From Polynucleobacter nymphae (GTDB taxonomy: Bacteria > Pseudomonadota > Gammaproteobacteria > Burkholderiales > Burkholderiaceae), in the NCBI RefSeq assembly GCF_018882155.1, contig NZ_JACVPA010000001.1, positions 806,001 through 870,000 of the forward strand: DNA of 64,000 nucleotides, written 5' to 3'. The position numbers and the translations under genes are program-made. Shown in pieces: positions 8,960 through 18,922 of the stretch. Position 1 is the stretch's first letter, and every line of letters begins with the position of its first letter. The notes below the pieces were generated by a model. That model worked only from the letters and a program-made list of their open reading frames with translations. It made no database searches and was not told where the DNA came from.

Positions 8960-11545
8960 ATGAAACGCATGTTATTTAATGCAACTCAACAAGAAGAGTT
9001 GCGAGTTGCCATCGTCGATGGTCAAAAACTCATCGATATTGATATCGAAGCTGCCGGTCGCGAACAACGCAAAGGCAATATTTACAAAGGTGTTATTACC
9101 CGCATTGAGCCTTCCCTGGAAGCGTGCTTTGTCAACTACGGTGAAGAGCGTCATGGCTTTTTGCCGTTTAAAGAAGTTGCCAGAACCTATTTCAAAGAGG
9201 GTGTAGACGTTCGCAGTGCCTCCATCAAGGATGCCCTGCGCGAAGGTCAAGAAATCATTGTTCAGGTAGAAAAAGAAGAGCGCGGCCAAAAAGGCGCGGC
9301 CTTAACTTCCTTTGTATCCTTGGCTGGCCGTTATTTGGTATTAATGCCAAATAACCCACGTGGAGGCGGTGTTTCACGTCGCATTGAGGGTGAAGACCGT
9401 CAAGAACTCCGTGATGCCATGTCCCAATTAGATATACCCGACGGCATGAGCATCATTGCTCGTACTGCTGGTATTGGTCGTGATGCTACAGAATTGCAAT
9501 GGGATTTAAGTTACCTCATGCAGTTGTGGAAAGCAATTGATGAAGCTGCTAAAGGTAATTCAGCACCACTATTGATTTATCTCGAATCTAGCTTAGTCAT
9601 TCGCGCAATCCGCGATTACTTCCAGCCTGATATCGGTGAGATTCTGATCGATACCGATGATATCTATGAGCAAGCCGCGGCATTTATGTCGGTAGTAATG
9701 CCAGACAATCTGCCAAGAGTAAAGCGCTATCAAGATGATGTGCCTTTGTTCTCACGCTTCCAAATTGAACACCAAATTGAAACTGCGTACTCACGGACTG
9801 TGCCATTGCCATCTGGCGGCGCGATTGTGATCGACCACACTGAAGCCTTGGTTTCTGTTGACGTGAACTCTGCCCGTGCAACCCGCGGTTCTGATATTGA
9901 AGAAACAGCTACTCGTACTAACTTAGAAGCTGCCGATGAAATTGCCCGTCAAGCACGTTTACGTGACTTGGGTGGCTTGATCGTGATCGACTTCATTGAT
10001 ATGGAATCGAGCAAGGCTCAGAAAGATGTTGAGAATCGCCTGCGCGATGCTCTGCGTCATGACCGTGCCCGCGTTCAAATGGGCAAGATCTCCAGATTTG
10101 GCTTGATGGAAATGTCACGCCAGCGCTTGCGCCCGGCTCTTTCTGAAGGCAGTCATGTCACTTGCCCACGTTGTAACGGCACAGGCCATATTCGTGACAC
10201 CGAGTCTTCTGCATTGCAAGTTCTGCGCATCATTCAAGAAGAAGCAATGAAAGAAAACACAGCCGCGATTCATACACAGGTACCAGTCGAAGTGGCTGCT
10301 TTCCTCTTAAATGAAAAACGTGCTGAAGTAATTAAGATTGAGACTCGCTTCAAAGTAAACGTCTTGATGGTGCCGAACAAGCATTTAGAAACACCGCATT
10401 ACAAGTTAGAGCGCTTACGTCATGATGATCCACGTCTTGATGATCAAAAGGCGAGCTATGTGATGGCTGAAGAAGCTGCTCGTGAACTTGAGACCGACAC
10501 CACAGTAAGCCGCAAAGATGCTGATGTGAAGGTTCGCCCTGAAGCAGCTGTGAAGGGCATTACTCCAACACAACCTGCACCTGTTAGCCAACCACGTCCA
10601 GCTCGTACTGAAAAAGTAGTAACTGAAAGCTCTGGTGGTTTATTTGGATTTATCAAGAAGATGTTCTCCTCCTCTCCTGCAGTAGAAGAGAAGCCAGCAG
10701 AAAACAATGCACGTGGCCGCAATCAAGGACGCAATGCCAATGGTGGCGATCGCAACCGTGGTCGTAATCGTCGTGGTGAGCGTACAGAACGTCCAGCAGC
10801 AAATGCAGCTGAGGGCGCTACCGAAGGTAATAGCGGCAACCGAAATAATCGAAATAATCGCAACGGCAATCGTAATCAAAATGGTCCAAAACCGGAGCGT
10901 CAAGCAAACCCTGCTGCAGTAAGTCCTGCAACTGAGGCTGCTCCTGGTAGTGAAGCTACACCAAGCGCTGATGGCGAAGGGCCTCGTGGTCGTAGTCGCA
11001 ACCGTCGTGGTCGTGGCCGTGGCAGAAATGAGCGCGACGAAAGTGCTGAGCGTACTGAAGGTAATGCATCGAATGCACCTGCAGTATCTGCAAGTCCATT
11101 TGCAGGCCCTCCAGTAGGTATGGCTGGCGCATCCGCATCAATGCCGATTCAGAATCTTGCAAATAGTTTTGGTAATACAAAACCTGCTGCCCAAAAACAA
11201 GAAAGATCTGAAAGAGCCCCACGTGCTCCACGTCCATCAAATCGTCCCGCACAGAGCGCTCCGGTAGTAGTTGTTACCGCAGTTTCTACTCTTGAGGTGA
11301 TTGCTAAACCTGCGCCAGAACTTCCAAAGATTGCCTTCCAGGCACTTGAAGAAACTCCTTTGCATAGCGTTGTGCAATCTGCTGGCATGATCTGGGTTGC
11401 TACTGATGCTTCTAAGCATGCAGAAGCACAAGGTCAGATTCAGCCTGAGCCAAGCAACTTAGGCAGAACACCTAAACCTGCAGCAAGCCTTCCAGAAGGA
11501 CCAATGGTTTTAGTTGAAACTGGTGGCCAAGAAAAAACGGTTTAA
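8960..11545 (+). CDS. rne: ribonuclease E
   Basis: Essential endoribonuclease for mRNA decay and rRNA/tRNA processing. The N-terminal catalytic half has an S1 domain (residues about 35-120), the DNase I-like active site with acidic residues in SVDVNSARAT and VIDFIDME, and the zinc-link CPRCNGTG that supports tetramer formation. The C-terminal half (about residues 520-861) is low-complexity, rich in Arg, Asn, Gly, Ala and Pro, with several arginine-rich RNA-binding stretches; it is the probable degradosome scaffold and is poorly conserved in this family. Length of 861 residues is within the beta-proteobacterial range. An AGGAGAG site precedes the ATG. Confidence 0.97.
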   Translation: MKRMLFNATQQEELRVAIVDGQKLIDIDIEAAGREQRKGNIYKGVITRIEPSLEACFVNYGEERHGFLPFKEVARTYFKEGVDVRSASIKDALREGQEIIVQVEKEERGQKGAALTSFVSLAGRYLVLMPNNPRGGGVSRRIEGEDRQELRDAMSQLDIPDGMSIIARTAGIGRDATELQWDLSYLMQLWKAIDEAAKGNSAPLLIYLESSLVIRAIRDYFQPDIGEILIDTDDIYEQAAAFMSVVMPDNLPRVKRYQDDVPLFSRFQIEHQIETAYSRTVPLPSGGAIVIDHTEALVSVDVNSARATRGSDIEETATRTNLEAADEIARQARLRDLGGLIVIDFIDMESSKAQKDVENRLRDALRHDRARVQMGKISRFGLMEMSRQRLRPALSEGSHVTCPRCNGTGHIRDTESSALQVLRIIQEEAMKENTAAIHTQVPVEVAAFLLNEKRAEVIKIETRFKVNVLMVPNKHLETPHYKLERLRHDDPRLDDQKASYVMAEEAARELETDTTVSRKDADVKVRPEAAVKGITPTQPAPVSQPRPARTEKVVTESSGGLFGFIKKMFSSSPAVEEKPAENNARGRNQGRNANGGDRNRGRNRRGERTERPAANAAEGATEGNSGNRNNRNNRNGNRNQNGPKPERQANPAAVSPATEAAPGSEATPSADGEGPRGRSRNRRGRGRGRNERDESAERTEGNASNAPAVSASPFAGPPVGMAGASASMPIQNLANSFGNTKPAAQKQERSERAPRAPRPSNRPAQSAPVVVVTAVSTLEVIAKPAPELPKIAFQALEETPLHSVVQSAGMIWVATDASKHAEAQGQIQPEPSNLGRTPKPAASLPEGPMVLVETGGQEKTV

Positions 11546-11638
11546 CGCTGATTTAAGCTTTTCTCCAGACTGTCATTTATCCCATAAAGATATTTGGCGG
11601 TTTGGCAGAAACACCGTTTCAAAGCCATAATTCAGAAT

Positions 11639-12775
11639 ATGGTTGAAAAAACAATCCCCACAACGTCCAAGGTCATTCCGATCCGCATTGATGAAGGCAA
11701 AGGTCTGACTCCGTCTATTGGGGCCCAACTGGTCGCACCTCACGGTAACACCCAAGATAAACGTGGACGCATCTTGCGTGACCTCCGCATCTCTGTCACT
11801 GATCGCTGTAACTTCCGCTGCACTTATTGCATGCCTAAAGAAGTCTTTGATCAAAACTACCCTTATCTGTCCCACAAAGAGCTTTTGAGCTTTGAAGAAA
11901 TTACTCGCTTAACTTCCATCTTTTCGACATTGGGTGTTGAGAAGATTCGCTTGACTGGTGGCGAACCACTCCTGCGCAAGAACTTAGAAGTGCTGATTGA
12001 CATGCTAGCAAAGGTACGGACACCAGACGGTAAACCACTAGATCTCACCTTGACGACCAATGGCAGCATCCTTCGCAAGAAAGCGACTGCCTTAAAAGCT
12101 GCTGGTCTTCAACGACTCACTATTAGCTTAGATGGTTTAGATGATGGCATCTTTAAGAAAATGAATGATGTCGACTTTCCGGTGGCTGATGTTTTAGATG
12201 GCATTGCCGCTGCGCAAGAGGCTGGCTTTGAAAACATCAAAATCAATATGGTGGTGAAAAAAGGAACAAACGATCATGAGATCGTATCCATGGCAAAACA
12301 CTTCAAAGGTAGCGGCATCACTCTACGATTTATTGAATTCATGGATGTTGGTAGTTCTAATGGTTGGAATATGGCAGAGGTGCTACCCTCCAAAGAAGTG
12401 ATCGCCAGAATCAATGCAGTATTTCCATTAGAAGCGATCGAAGCCAATTACTCCGGGGAAGTGGCTCAGCGCTGGCGCTATGTCGATGGCTCAGGTGAGA
12501 TTGGTGTCATCTCTAGTGTTACCCAAACCTTTTGCCACGAATGTACTCGCGCCCGCATTTCTACTGATGGGCAAATGTACCTCTGTCTTTTTGCGAATGA
12601 AGGATTTGATTTCAAGACCTTATTACGCTCGGGCAACAGTGATGCAGAAATTGCGAACGCCATTATGAATACTTGGGCAGCACGTGATGATCATTATTCT
12701 GAGATTCGTGGGTCCCATACTGCAAACCCATCGACTGGTTCTCGTAAAGTCGAAATGTCTTACATCGGCGGCTAA
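11639..12775 (+). CDS. moaA: GTP 3',8-cyclase MoaA
   Basis: Radical SAM enzyme for the first step of molybdenum cofactor synthesis, rearranging GTP towards cyclic pyranopterin monophosphate. The SAM cluster motif CNFRCTYC lies near residue 54, the second Fe-S cluster cysteines are in [10 protein letters not shown] and CLF near the C-terminus, and the protein ends in the required Gly-Gly. The longer frame begins with a TTG at 11594; I prefer the ATG at 11639 (378 residues), although its ribosome binding site is weak. Its stop overlaps the mobA start by 1 bp. Confidence 0.95.
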   Translation: MVEKTIPTTSKVIPIRIDEGKGLTPSIGAQLVAPHGNTQDKRGRILRDLRISVTDRCNFRCTYCMPKEVFDQNYPYLSHKELLSFEEITRLTSIFSTLGVEKIRLTGGEPLLRKNLEVLIDMLAKVRTPDGKPLDLTLTTNGSILRKKATALKAAGLQRLTISLDGLDDGIFKKMNDVDFPVADVLDGIAAAQEAGFENIKINMVVKKGTNDHEIVSMAKHFKGSGITLRFIEFMDVGSSNGWNMAEVLPSKEVIARINAVFPLEAIEANYSGEVAQRWRYVDGSGEIGVISSVTQTFCHECTRARISTDGQMYLCLFANEGFDFKTLLRSGNSDAEIANAIMNTWAARDDHYSEIRGSHTANPSTGSRKVEMSYIGG

Positions 12776-13380
12776 TGATTTCCCCCGAACAAATCACTGG
12801 CCTCATACTGGCTGGCGGTCGAGCCCAACGCATGGGTGGTATCGATAAAGGACTCATTCCCTTTCTAGGTAAACCGCTGATTGAATCTACAATTACCAGA
12901 CTTAAGAGCCAAGTTGGCCAAATCCTCATTAACGCTAATCGCAACATTACAAAGTACGCTAGTTATGGCTACCCTGTCATCATGGATGAGACGACTGATT
13001 TTTCAGGGCCGCTAGCTGGCTTTGCTGCTGGCCTCAAGGTATGCAAAACACCTTATCTACTGACTACACCCTGTGATTCACCTTTGCTGCCAACCGATTT
13101 AGGCATCAAACTAGCGACTGAGATGACCCGCGGTGACTTTCAACTGGTATATGCCTCAACTAAAGAGACGGATGGCAAGGTCTGGGCACAACCCGTTTTT
13201 TGCTTAATGCGAGCTGATCTTCAAGCGTCCCTGGAAACATTTCTGCAAAAAGGCGATCTCAAAATTGATCGTTGGTTTAAAGAGTTGGATAGTAGTACTG
13301 TCGTGTTTGAAGATGCGCAAGTATTTGCTAACGTCAACACCCCTGAAGAATTAAAACGCTTAGAAGAGGCCTTCGTATGA
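12775..13380 (+). CDS. mobA: molybdenum cofactor guanylyltransferase MobA
   Basis: Attaches GMP to molybdopterin to form the guanine dinucleotide cofactor. The nucleotide-binding signature LILAGGRAQRMGG with the following KGLIPFLGKPLI is at the N-terminus, and DFSGPLAG and TPCDSPLLP follow, as in MobA. Length is 201 residues. It starts within the moaA stop codon and overlaps moeA by 4 bp, so the three genes form a coupled operon. The molybdenum hydroxylase at 27-30 kb would normally use the cytosine form made by the related MocA, so MobA may serve other enzymes. Confidence 0.93.
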   Translation: MISPEQITGLILAGGRAQRMGGIDKGLIPFLGKPLIESTITRLKSQVGQILINANRNITKYASYGYPVIMDETTDFSGPLAGFAAGLKVCKTPYLLTTPCDSPLLPTDLGIKLATEMTRGDFQLVYASTKETDGKVWAQPVFCLMRADLQASLETFLQKGDLKIDRWFKELDSSTVVFEDAQVFANVNTPEELKRLEEAFV

Positions 13381-14693
13381 AGCACTCACCAAATAGCCCT
13401 ATTCTTCTCACTTCATCACTACACGTCGATGAAGCCCGTAAAGCCATTTCTCAATTAGTCAACGAACTGATTGAAGAGTCCAAAGCCATAGGCGATTTAG
13501 CTGATCTCGAAACTGTTTCTCTAGATCAAGCAATTAATCGCATCCTGGCTGAAGATTTACTCTCTCCCATTGATGTTCCTGCAGCTGATAACTCAGCGAT
13601 GGATGGCTATGCTTTTGACGGTAAATGCCTCGGTACTAGTGACGCTACTATCTCGCTGAAAATTGTAGGGACCGCCTTGGCTGGCAAACCCTATGAAGGT
13701 AGGATTAATTCTGGGGAGTGCCTCAAGATCATGACTGGTGGCGTGATGCCAAATGGCTGCGACACCGTGATCCCACAGGAATTGACCAGTTCCCAAACAG
13801 AAACGCAGATTGAATTTCATCAAAACCAATTAAAGCCTGGTGAGAACCGTCGCTTGCGTGGCGAAGATCTTCAACAAGGCAAGAGTGCAATTGCAGCAGG
13901 TCGTTTATTACGCCCATCGGATTTAGGTTTAGCAGCATCACTCGGAATCTCCACTCTCAAAGTGAAGCGCAAACTGAAGGTGGCAATTTTGTCCTCTGGG
14001 GATGAGCTGCGGTCCTTAGATCAAACCTTGGATGCTGGCAGTATTTATGACAGCAACCGCTATAGCCTGACTGGTTTACTGAATCGCCTTAACCTCGAGA
14101 TCATTGATTGCGGCATCGTGCGCGATGATCCAGCTTCACTGAAAAAAGCATTCATTGACGCTGCCACAAAAGCAGATGTACTCATCTCTTCTGGAGGTGT
14201 CTCGGTTGGGGAGGCAGACTTTACTAAGCAGATCATGCAAGAGTTGGGGGATGTCGGGTTCTGGAAAATTGCGATGCGCCCTGGTCGACCAATGGCTTTT
14301 GGGATTTTGAAGGCCATTGCTGGTAAATCATCTGCACGCAAAACCTTGTTCTTTGGCCTGCCTGGCAACCCAGTAGCAGTAATGGTCACTTTCTATCAAT
14401 TTGTGAGGAGCGCACTCTTGCAACTGAATGGTGCAAACCAAACCGAGCCCCCAATCACTCAAGCAATCTCTGAGGTGCCTATCCGTAAAAAACCGGGCCG
14501 TACCGAGTTTCAACGTGCCATCTTAGGGCGGAGTAGCGATGGACGCCCAAGCGTGAGACTGACTGGCAGCCAAGGCGCTGGTATTTTGCGCTCGATGAGT
14601 GAGGCGAATTGTTTTGTCATCCTCGCTCACGACCAAGGAAATATTTCTGCTGGCGACTGGGTAGATGTAGCGCTTTTTGATGGACTGCTTTAA
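13377..14693 (+). CDS. moeA: molybdopterin molybdenumtransferase MoeA
   Basis: Inserts molybdate into adenylylated molybdopterin. Signatures seen are PAADNSAMDGYA near residue 65, TGGVMPNGCDTVIPQE near residue 120, SSGGVSVGEADF near residue 270 and FGLPGNPVAVMVTF near residue 325. Length of 438 residues is slightly longer than E. coli MoeA, with extra residues at the N-terminus. ATGA overlap with mobA indicates coupled translation. Confidence 0.95.
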   Translation: MKHSPNSPILLTSSLHVDEARKAISQLVNELIEESKAIGDLADLETVSLDQAINRILAEDLLSPIDVPAADNSAMDGYAFDGKCLGTSDATISLKIVGTALAGKPYEGRINSGECLKIMTGGVMPNGCDTVIPQELTSSQTETQIEFHQNQLKPGENRRLRGEDLQQGKSAIAAGRLLRPSDLGLAASLGISTLKVKRKLKVAILSSGDELRSLDQTLDAGSIYDSNRYSLTGLLNRLNLEIIDCGIVRDDPASLKKAFIDAATKADVLISSGGVSVGEADFTKQIMQELGDVGFWKIAMRPGRPMAFGILKAIAGKSSARKTLFFGLPGNPVAVMVTFYQFVRSALLQLNGANQTEPPITQAISEVPIRKKPGRTEFQRAILGRSSDGRPSVRLTGSQGAGILRSMSEANCFVILAHDQGNISAGDWVDVALFDGLL

Positions 14694-14705
14694 GATTGCG
14701 TCATC

Positions 14706-14999
14706 ATGAAACTTAGCAAAAAAGAACTCGTCTTCCTCGACCCAATGCACACCGCCAAAACATTGGTTTTGGTATACCTCTGCTTCTCCGTTCCAATCGT
14801 CTTATTGGCGCTATTCGTTGCCTTTATTCGTGATGGTGCTATTCCCGGATTTACAGTCTTATCTGCCCTGATTCTGAATGCCTTGTTAGGCTTTGGCTTA
14901 TTGTGGATTGCTTGCAAGGTTTATAACTGGGTTGCTGGCAAATTCGGTGGAATTGAATTAGCCTTACGAGACTTACCAGAAGAAATTGACGCTGAGTAA
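14706..14999 (+). CDS. small inner-membrane protein of unknown function
   Basis: A 97-residue protein with two predicted membrane segments (about residues 17-38 and 45-70) and an acidic tail. I do not recognise a family. It starts 12 bp after moeA and is followed by a strong terminator, so it is probably the last gene of the molybdenum cofactor transcript. The mixed hydrophobic and charged composition and position support a real gene; no role can be assigned. Confidence 0.7.
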   Translation: MKLSKKELVFLDPMHTAKTLVLVYLCFSVPIVLLALFVAFIRDGAIPGFTVLSALILNALLGFGLLWIACKVYNWVAGKFGGIELALRDLPEEIDAE

Positions 15000-15026
15000 T
15001 TAGTCAAACTTCTTAGCCACAAAGCA

Positions 15027-15056
15027 ATAAAGCCGAGCAATGCTCGGCTTTATTTT
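15027..15056. terminator. bidirectional rho-independent terminator
   Basis: A 12-13 bp stem (ATAAAGCCGAGCA with TGCTCGGCTTTAT) and a one-base loop is followed by a T run on the plus strand and a weaker T-rich stretch on the minus strand. It separates the moaA-mobA-moeA operon from the convergent dehydrogenase gene. Confidence 0.88.
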
Positions 15057-15088
15057 TTATCACTCTACTTGCTTGAGTTTTATTTTTA

Positions 15089-16075
15089 CTAAGCTTTAAA
15101 TACTTCCTGATTAATCAGGCTTGGTGGTTTCTTACCCGCAAGTGCAGCACGTAAATTTTCTACCGCTAAATCGATCATCGCCCTGCGCGTTTTTTCAGTT
15201 CCACTCGCAATGTGCGGAGCTAAGACCACATTGCTCAGTTTGAGTAATTCGGGATTTACTTTTGGTTCACCCTCAAATACATCTAGGCCTGCAGCAAAGA
15301 TCTTTTTCTCTTTGAGCGCTTGCGCCAAAGCTGCATCATCCACAATACCGCCACGCGCAATGTTTACCAGGGTTGCAGTCGGCTTCATGAGCGCGATTTC
15401 TTTTGCACCAATGGTGTGATGATTCTCTGTTGTGTATGGCAATACCAAAATGACGTGATCAGCCGTACGAAGCAATTCCTCTTTAGAGACATACTTTGCA
15501 GCACAGGCTTTTTCATCAGACTCAGGTAGACGGCTGCGATTGTGATAAATCACATTCATTCCAAAACCGAGGGCGCGCTTTGCAATGCCTTGACCAATAC
15601 GGCCCATACCAATAATGCCAAGTGTGCTGTGATGTAAATCCATACCTAAAGGATTAGTCACAATCGACCACTTATCCCACTTGCCATCTCTGATCCAGCG
15701 CTCAGACTCGGTAACACGCCTTGCTGTTGCCATTAATAATGCAAATCCAAAATCAGCAGTGCTATCAGTTAATACGTCTGGCGTATTACTAGCCATCACA
15801 CCTGCTGCAGTAATTGCAGGCACATCAAAATTGTTATAGCCCACTGAAATATTAGCCACTATCTTTAAATTTTTAGCGTTAGCCAAAGCAGCCGCATCAA
15901 TGCGCTCGCTACCCGTTACCAAGGCACCTGCCACGCTGGAGAGCTCTTTTTGCAATTCCTCAGCTGTAAAAACTTGATCAGCTTGATTGGAGCGAACTTC
16001 AAAAGACTCCTCTAGCTTGGCTAGCAAATCAGGGAATATTGCTCTTGCTACTAAAACTTTAGGTTTGTTGCTCAT
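15089..16075 (-). CDS. D-2-hydroxyacid dehydrogenase, glyoxylate/hydroxypyruvate reductase-like
   Basis: NAD(P)H-dependent reduction of 2-oxoacids such as glyoxylate or hydroxypyruvate. The Rossmann motif GIIGMGRIGQGIAKRA is near residue 150. The catalytic Arg (NIARGGIVDD), Glu (GLDVFEGEP) and His (APHIASGT) of the family are all present. Length of 328 residues fits the GyaR/GhrB group. A good AAGGAAAG site precedes the ATG. It could equally serve another small 2-oxoacid. Confidence 0.88.
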   Translation of the reverse strand: MSNKPKVLVARAIFPDLLAKLEESFEVRSNQADQVFTAEELQKELSSVAGALVTGSERIDAAALANAKNLKIVANISVGYNNFDVPAITAAGVMASNTPDVLTDSTADFGFALLMATARRVTESERWIRDGKWDKWSIVTNPLGMDLHHSTLGIIGMGRIGQGIAKRALGFGMNVIYHNRSRLPESDEKACAAKYVSKEELLRTADHVILVLPYTTENHHTIGAKEIALMKPTATLVNIARGGIVDDAALAQALKEKKIFAAGLDVFEGEPKVNPELLKLSNVVLAPHIASGTEKTRRAMIDLAVENLRAALAGKKPPSLINQEVFKA

Positions 16076-16123
16076 TTCTTTCCTTGTATTAATTTGGTAA
16101 CCAACAATTTCACTGCATGAATT

Positions 16124-16792
16124 TTAAGTGACCTGAGGAGATTCTGCGATCACTTCTTTGAGAGAGGCCTCGAGAATATCCAAGGGTTGTGCGCCTTGTA
16201 ATACATACTTGCCATTTAATATCAGGGTTGGCACCGCATTGATACCTTGATCTGTATGGCGGGTCTCTTGGGCTTTTACCTCTTTGGCGTACAGCCCCTC
16301 TTCTAAGACTTTTTTTGCTTGGCTTGGATCTAAGTGGGCTCTTTGCACCGCATCTAATAAGTGCTCACGTTTATCAAAATCGGCCGCAAGACAAAAGTAA
16401 GTGTTGAAGAACTCTCTTTTTAAATTGAGCTGACTAGCTAGGCCATGCTCGTGCCCAGCCCAGTACAGCAAACGATGAGCATCAAAAGTGTTGTATATCT
16501 TCTTTCGCCCCTCAGGATGAAAATTAAAACCTGCGGCTGCAGCACGCTCGCGAATATTGGCTTGATTAGCTTTGACCTGTTGCTCAGAAATCCCATATTT
16601 TTTACCAAGATACTCAATCGCATTCTCACCGCCAAGTTTCATCTGGGGGTTTAGCTCAAATGGCTCAAAATGAATGTCAAATTCAGCTTGGTCTTTGAGG
16701 CGTTCCATTGCTTGCTCGAGGGTTCCCAGCCCAACTGCGCACCATGGGCAGCCTATATCGGAAACAAAGTCAATTTTGATGGTGGGTTTCAT
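16124..16792 (-). CDS. DsbA family (FrnE-like) oxidoreductase
   Basis: Thioredoxin-fold protein with a CPWC active site near residue 15 and a helical insertion, matching the FrnE/DsbA-like cytoplasmic group rather than periplasmic DsbA. No signal peptide is visible. A GTG at 16798 is in frame two codons upstream; the ATG at 16792 is preferred. FrnE-like proteins act as thiol oxidoreductases or isomerases; the partner here is unknown. It lies 48 bp upstream of the dehydrogenase on the same strand. Confidence 0.85.
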   Translation of the reverse strand: MKPTIKIDFVSDIGCPWCAVGLGTLEQAMERLKDQAEFDIHFEPFELNPQMKLGGENAIEYLGKKYGISEQQVKANQANIRERAAAAGFNFHPEGRKKIYNTFDAHRLLYWAGHEHGLASQLNLKREFFNTYFCLAADFDKREHLLDAVQRAHLDPSQAKKVLEEGLYAKEVKAQETRHTDQGINAVPTLILNGKYVLQGAQPLDILEASLKEVIAESPQVT

Positions 16793-17011
16793 GCTCACAT
16801 AGTGTACTCAAGCGCTGGTTGCTTGAAGTGGCAAATTTAGGCTCAAACCAGGAAATTGCAGGATCTTTATTGCTGCAATGCACAATAAAAATAGTACTTG
16901 TTTCAAGGGGAAACCCTCAACCCTATTTACCCTAATTTAGAATAAGCTCTCTATAGGATTTATCACGTCCAGAAGTTAATTTTTTTATAAAAATGATCAC
17001 AGGAGATTTAG

Positions 17012-18127
17012 ATGTCAGAGACAAATAACACTAGCCCTCGCCGTAAGTTCCTAAAGAACGCTGCTGTTGGTAGCGCCGGCGCTGCTGCAATGGGCTTCCC
17101 AATGATTTCTAGCGCGCAAACCATTAATTTGCGCTTTCAATCCACTTGGCCAGCTAAAGATATTTTCCACGAGTACGCTAATGACTACGCTACAAAAATC
17201 AATGCGATGTCAGGTGGCCGTCTCAAAATTGAAGTGCTGCCTGCTGGTTCAGTAGTAAAAGCATTCGATATGTTGGACGCTGTATCTAGCGGAACATTGG
17301 ATGGCGGTCATGGTGTTTTGGCATATTGGTATGGCAAAAGCCCAGCACTAGCACTATGGGGATCAGGCCCTGCTTTTGGTATGGATGCTAATACCGTTCT
17401 TGCCTGGAACCAATACGGTGGCGGTCAGCAATTACTCAATGAAATTTATAGCGACCTGAAGCTTGATGTCGTTTCATTCCCTTATGGCCCAATGCCAACA
17501 CAGCCACTAGGTTGGTTTAAAAAGCCAATCGCTAAAGCGGATGACTTGAAGGGCTTGAAGTACCGTACTGTTGGTCTCTCAATTGAGATCTTCACAGATA
17601 TGGGCGCATCAGTTCAAGCTTTACCTGGCGGCGATATTATTCCAGCAATGGATCGTGGTGTATTAGATGCAGCTGAGTTTAATAATGCGTCTTCAGATCG
17701 CTTGCTTGGCTTCCCAGACGTATCTAAAATCTGCATGCTGCAAAGCTTCCACCAGTCTTCAGAGCAGTTTGAAATTATCTTCAACAAGAAGAAATTCAAC
17801 TCCTTGCCTGCAGATCTTCAGGCTATTCTGACTTATGGAACTCAAGCCGCTTCTCAGGATATGTCATGGAAAGCAATTGATCGCTACTCCAAAGACTTCG
17901 CAGAACTCCAAACAAAAGACAAGGTCAAGTTCTACGCTACACCGAAGTCTATTTTGGTAGCCCAGTTGAATGCTTGGGACAAGATTATTGCTAAAAAAGC
18001 TGCTGAAATCCCAATGTTCAAGAAAGTGCTTGATTCACAAAAAGCCTTTGCTCAACGTGCAGTTCGCTGGGATTTGCTGGTGAATGTGGATATGAAGATT
18101 GCTTACGACCATTATTTCAAGGCCTAA
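17012..18127 (+). CDS. TRAP transporter substrate-binding protein (DctP family)
   Basis: Periplasmic receptor of a tripartite ATP-independent periplasmic transporter. The N-terminus has twin arginines (SPRRKFLKN) followed by a hydrophobic stretch and a cleavage-type ASS/AQ site, so export may be by Tat. The mature sequence matches the DctP fold of the mannitol/chloroaromatic/keto-acid group (TakP-like). The substrate cannot be read from sequence. An AGGAG site precedes the ATG. It is followed by the small and large membrane subunits, with an intervening terminator. Confidence 0.92.
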   Translation: MSETNNTSPRRKFLKNAAVGSAGAAAMGFPMISSAQTINLRFQSTWPAKDIFHEYANDYATKINAMSGGRLKIEVLPAGSVVKAFDMLDAVSSGTLDGGHGVLAYWYGKSPALALWGSGPAFGMDANTVLAWNQYGGGQQLLNEIYSDLKLDVVSFPYGPMPTQPLGWFKKPIAKADDLKGLKYRTVGLSIEIFTDMGASVQALPGGDIIPAMDRGVLDAAEFNNASSDRLLGFPDVSKICMLQSFHQSSEQFEIIFNKKKFNSLPADLQAILTYGTQAASQDMSWKAIDRYSKDFAELQTKDKVKFYATPKSILVAQLNAWDKIIAKKAAEIPMFKKVLDSQKAFAQRAVRWDLLVNVDMKIAYDHYFKA

Positions 18128-18182
18128 ACCCCTTCAAAGCCCTCTGGGCTTATGTAATAATGTGCCCTAATGCGCATCTTGA

Positions 18183-18210
18183 CCGGACGGCATCCCCGTC
18201 CGGTTTTTTT
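18183..18210 (+). terminator. terminator between binding protein and membrane subunits
   Basis: An 8-bp GC-rich stem CCGGACGG/CCGTCCGG with a 5-base loop is followed by seven T residues. It lies 55 bp after the DctP stop and 44 bp before the DctQ start, suggesting partial termination so that the binding protein is made in excess. Confidence 0.9.
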
Positions 18211-18253
18211 ATATTTCCCTAGAGAAATAGTTCGTTGTCTTAGGAGAGTGGTT

Positions 18254-18922
18254 ATGGATAAATTCATGCTAACAGTAGACGAAATCAGCACCTTTGTAGG
18301 TAAAGCTGCTGCTTGGCTTGTTGTTCTACTAATGCTGATGGTTTTTACAGACGTCGTCAGACGCTATGCACTTAACTCCCCTTCCGCATGGATTGGTGAG
18401 TTATCTGTCATGGCTTATGGCACCTTATTTATGATTTGTGGCGCCTATACTTTGGCACAAAATGGTCACGTTCGCGGTGACTTCCTTTACGGGTCAATGA
18501 AACCACGCACCCAAGCTACATTAGATTTAATCCTATATATCACCTTCTTCCTGCCAGGAATCGCCGCTTTGATTTATGCCGGTTATACCTATGCTGCAGA
18601 ATCATGGCGCATCGGTGAGCACACCACTCAGATTGCAAATGGTCCGCCGCTCTATCCCTTCAAGACCATTATTCCGATTGCAGGAGCCTTTGTCATGCTG
18701 CAAGGTGTTGTAGAGATCTTGCGTTGCATTGTTTGCCTCAAAACAGGTGAATGGCCTGAACGATTAAAAGATGCTGAAGAAATTGATGTGATTGAACAGC
18801 AATTGGCCGCTTCTACCCACGTTGATGAAGAGTCCCGTCAACAAGCAATCAAAAATGCCAAATCCATCGATGAAGCAGCACACCATCGTATTGGTCAAAC
18901 TAAAGAGATAAATCATGAGTGA
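18254..18922 (+). CDS. TRAP transporter small permease subunit (DctQ)
   Basis: Membrane protein with four predicted segments, as in DctQ. The ATG at 18254 with a TAGGAGAG site is preferred over the in-frame upstream start at 18170, which would lie inside the preceding terminator and add 28 unlike residues. The C-terminal tail of about 50 residues is charged and longer than usual. It overlaps the large subunit gene by 8 bp. Confidence 0.9.
   Translation: MDKFMLTVDEISTFVGKAAAWLVVLLMLMVFTDVVRRYALNSPSAWIGELSVMAYGTLFMICGAYTLAQNGHVRGDFLYGSMKPRTQATLDLILYITFFLPGIAALIYAGYTYAAESWRIGEHTTQIANGPPLYPFKTIIPIAGAFVMLQGVVEILRCIVCLKTGEWPERLKDAEEIDVIEQQLAASTHVDEESRQQAIKNAKSIDEAAHHRIGQTKEINHE

Noticed and set aside
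10640..11431. Minus-strand reading frames within the rne C-terminal region
   Set aside because: They are antisense to low-complexity coding sequence, have no ribosome binding sites or recognisable domains, and follow the codon pattern of rne.
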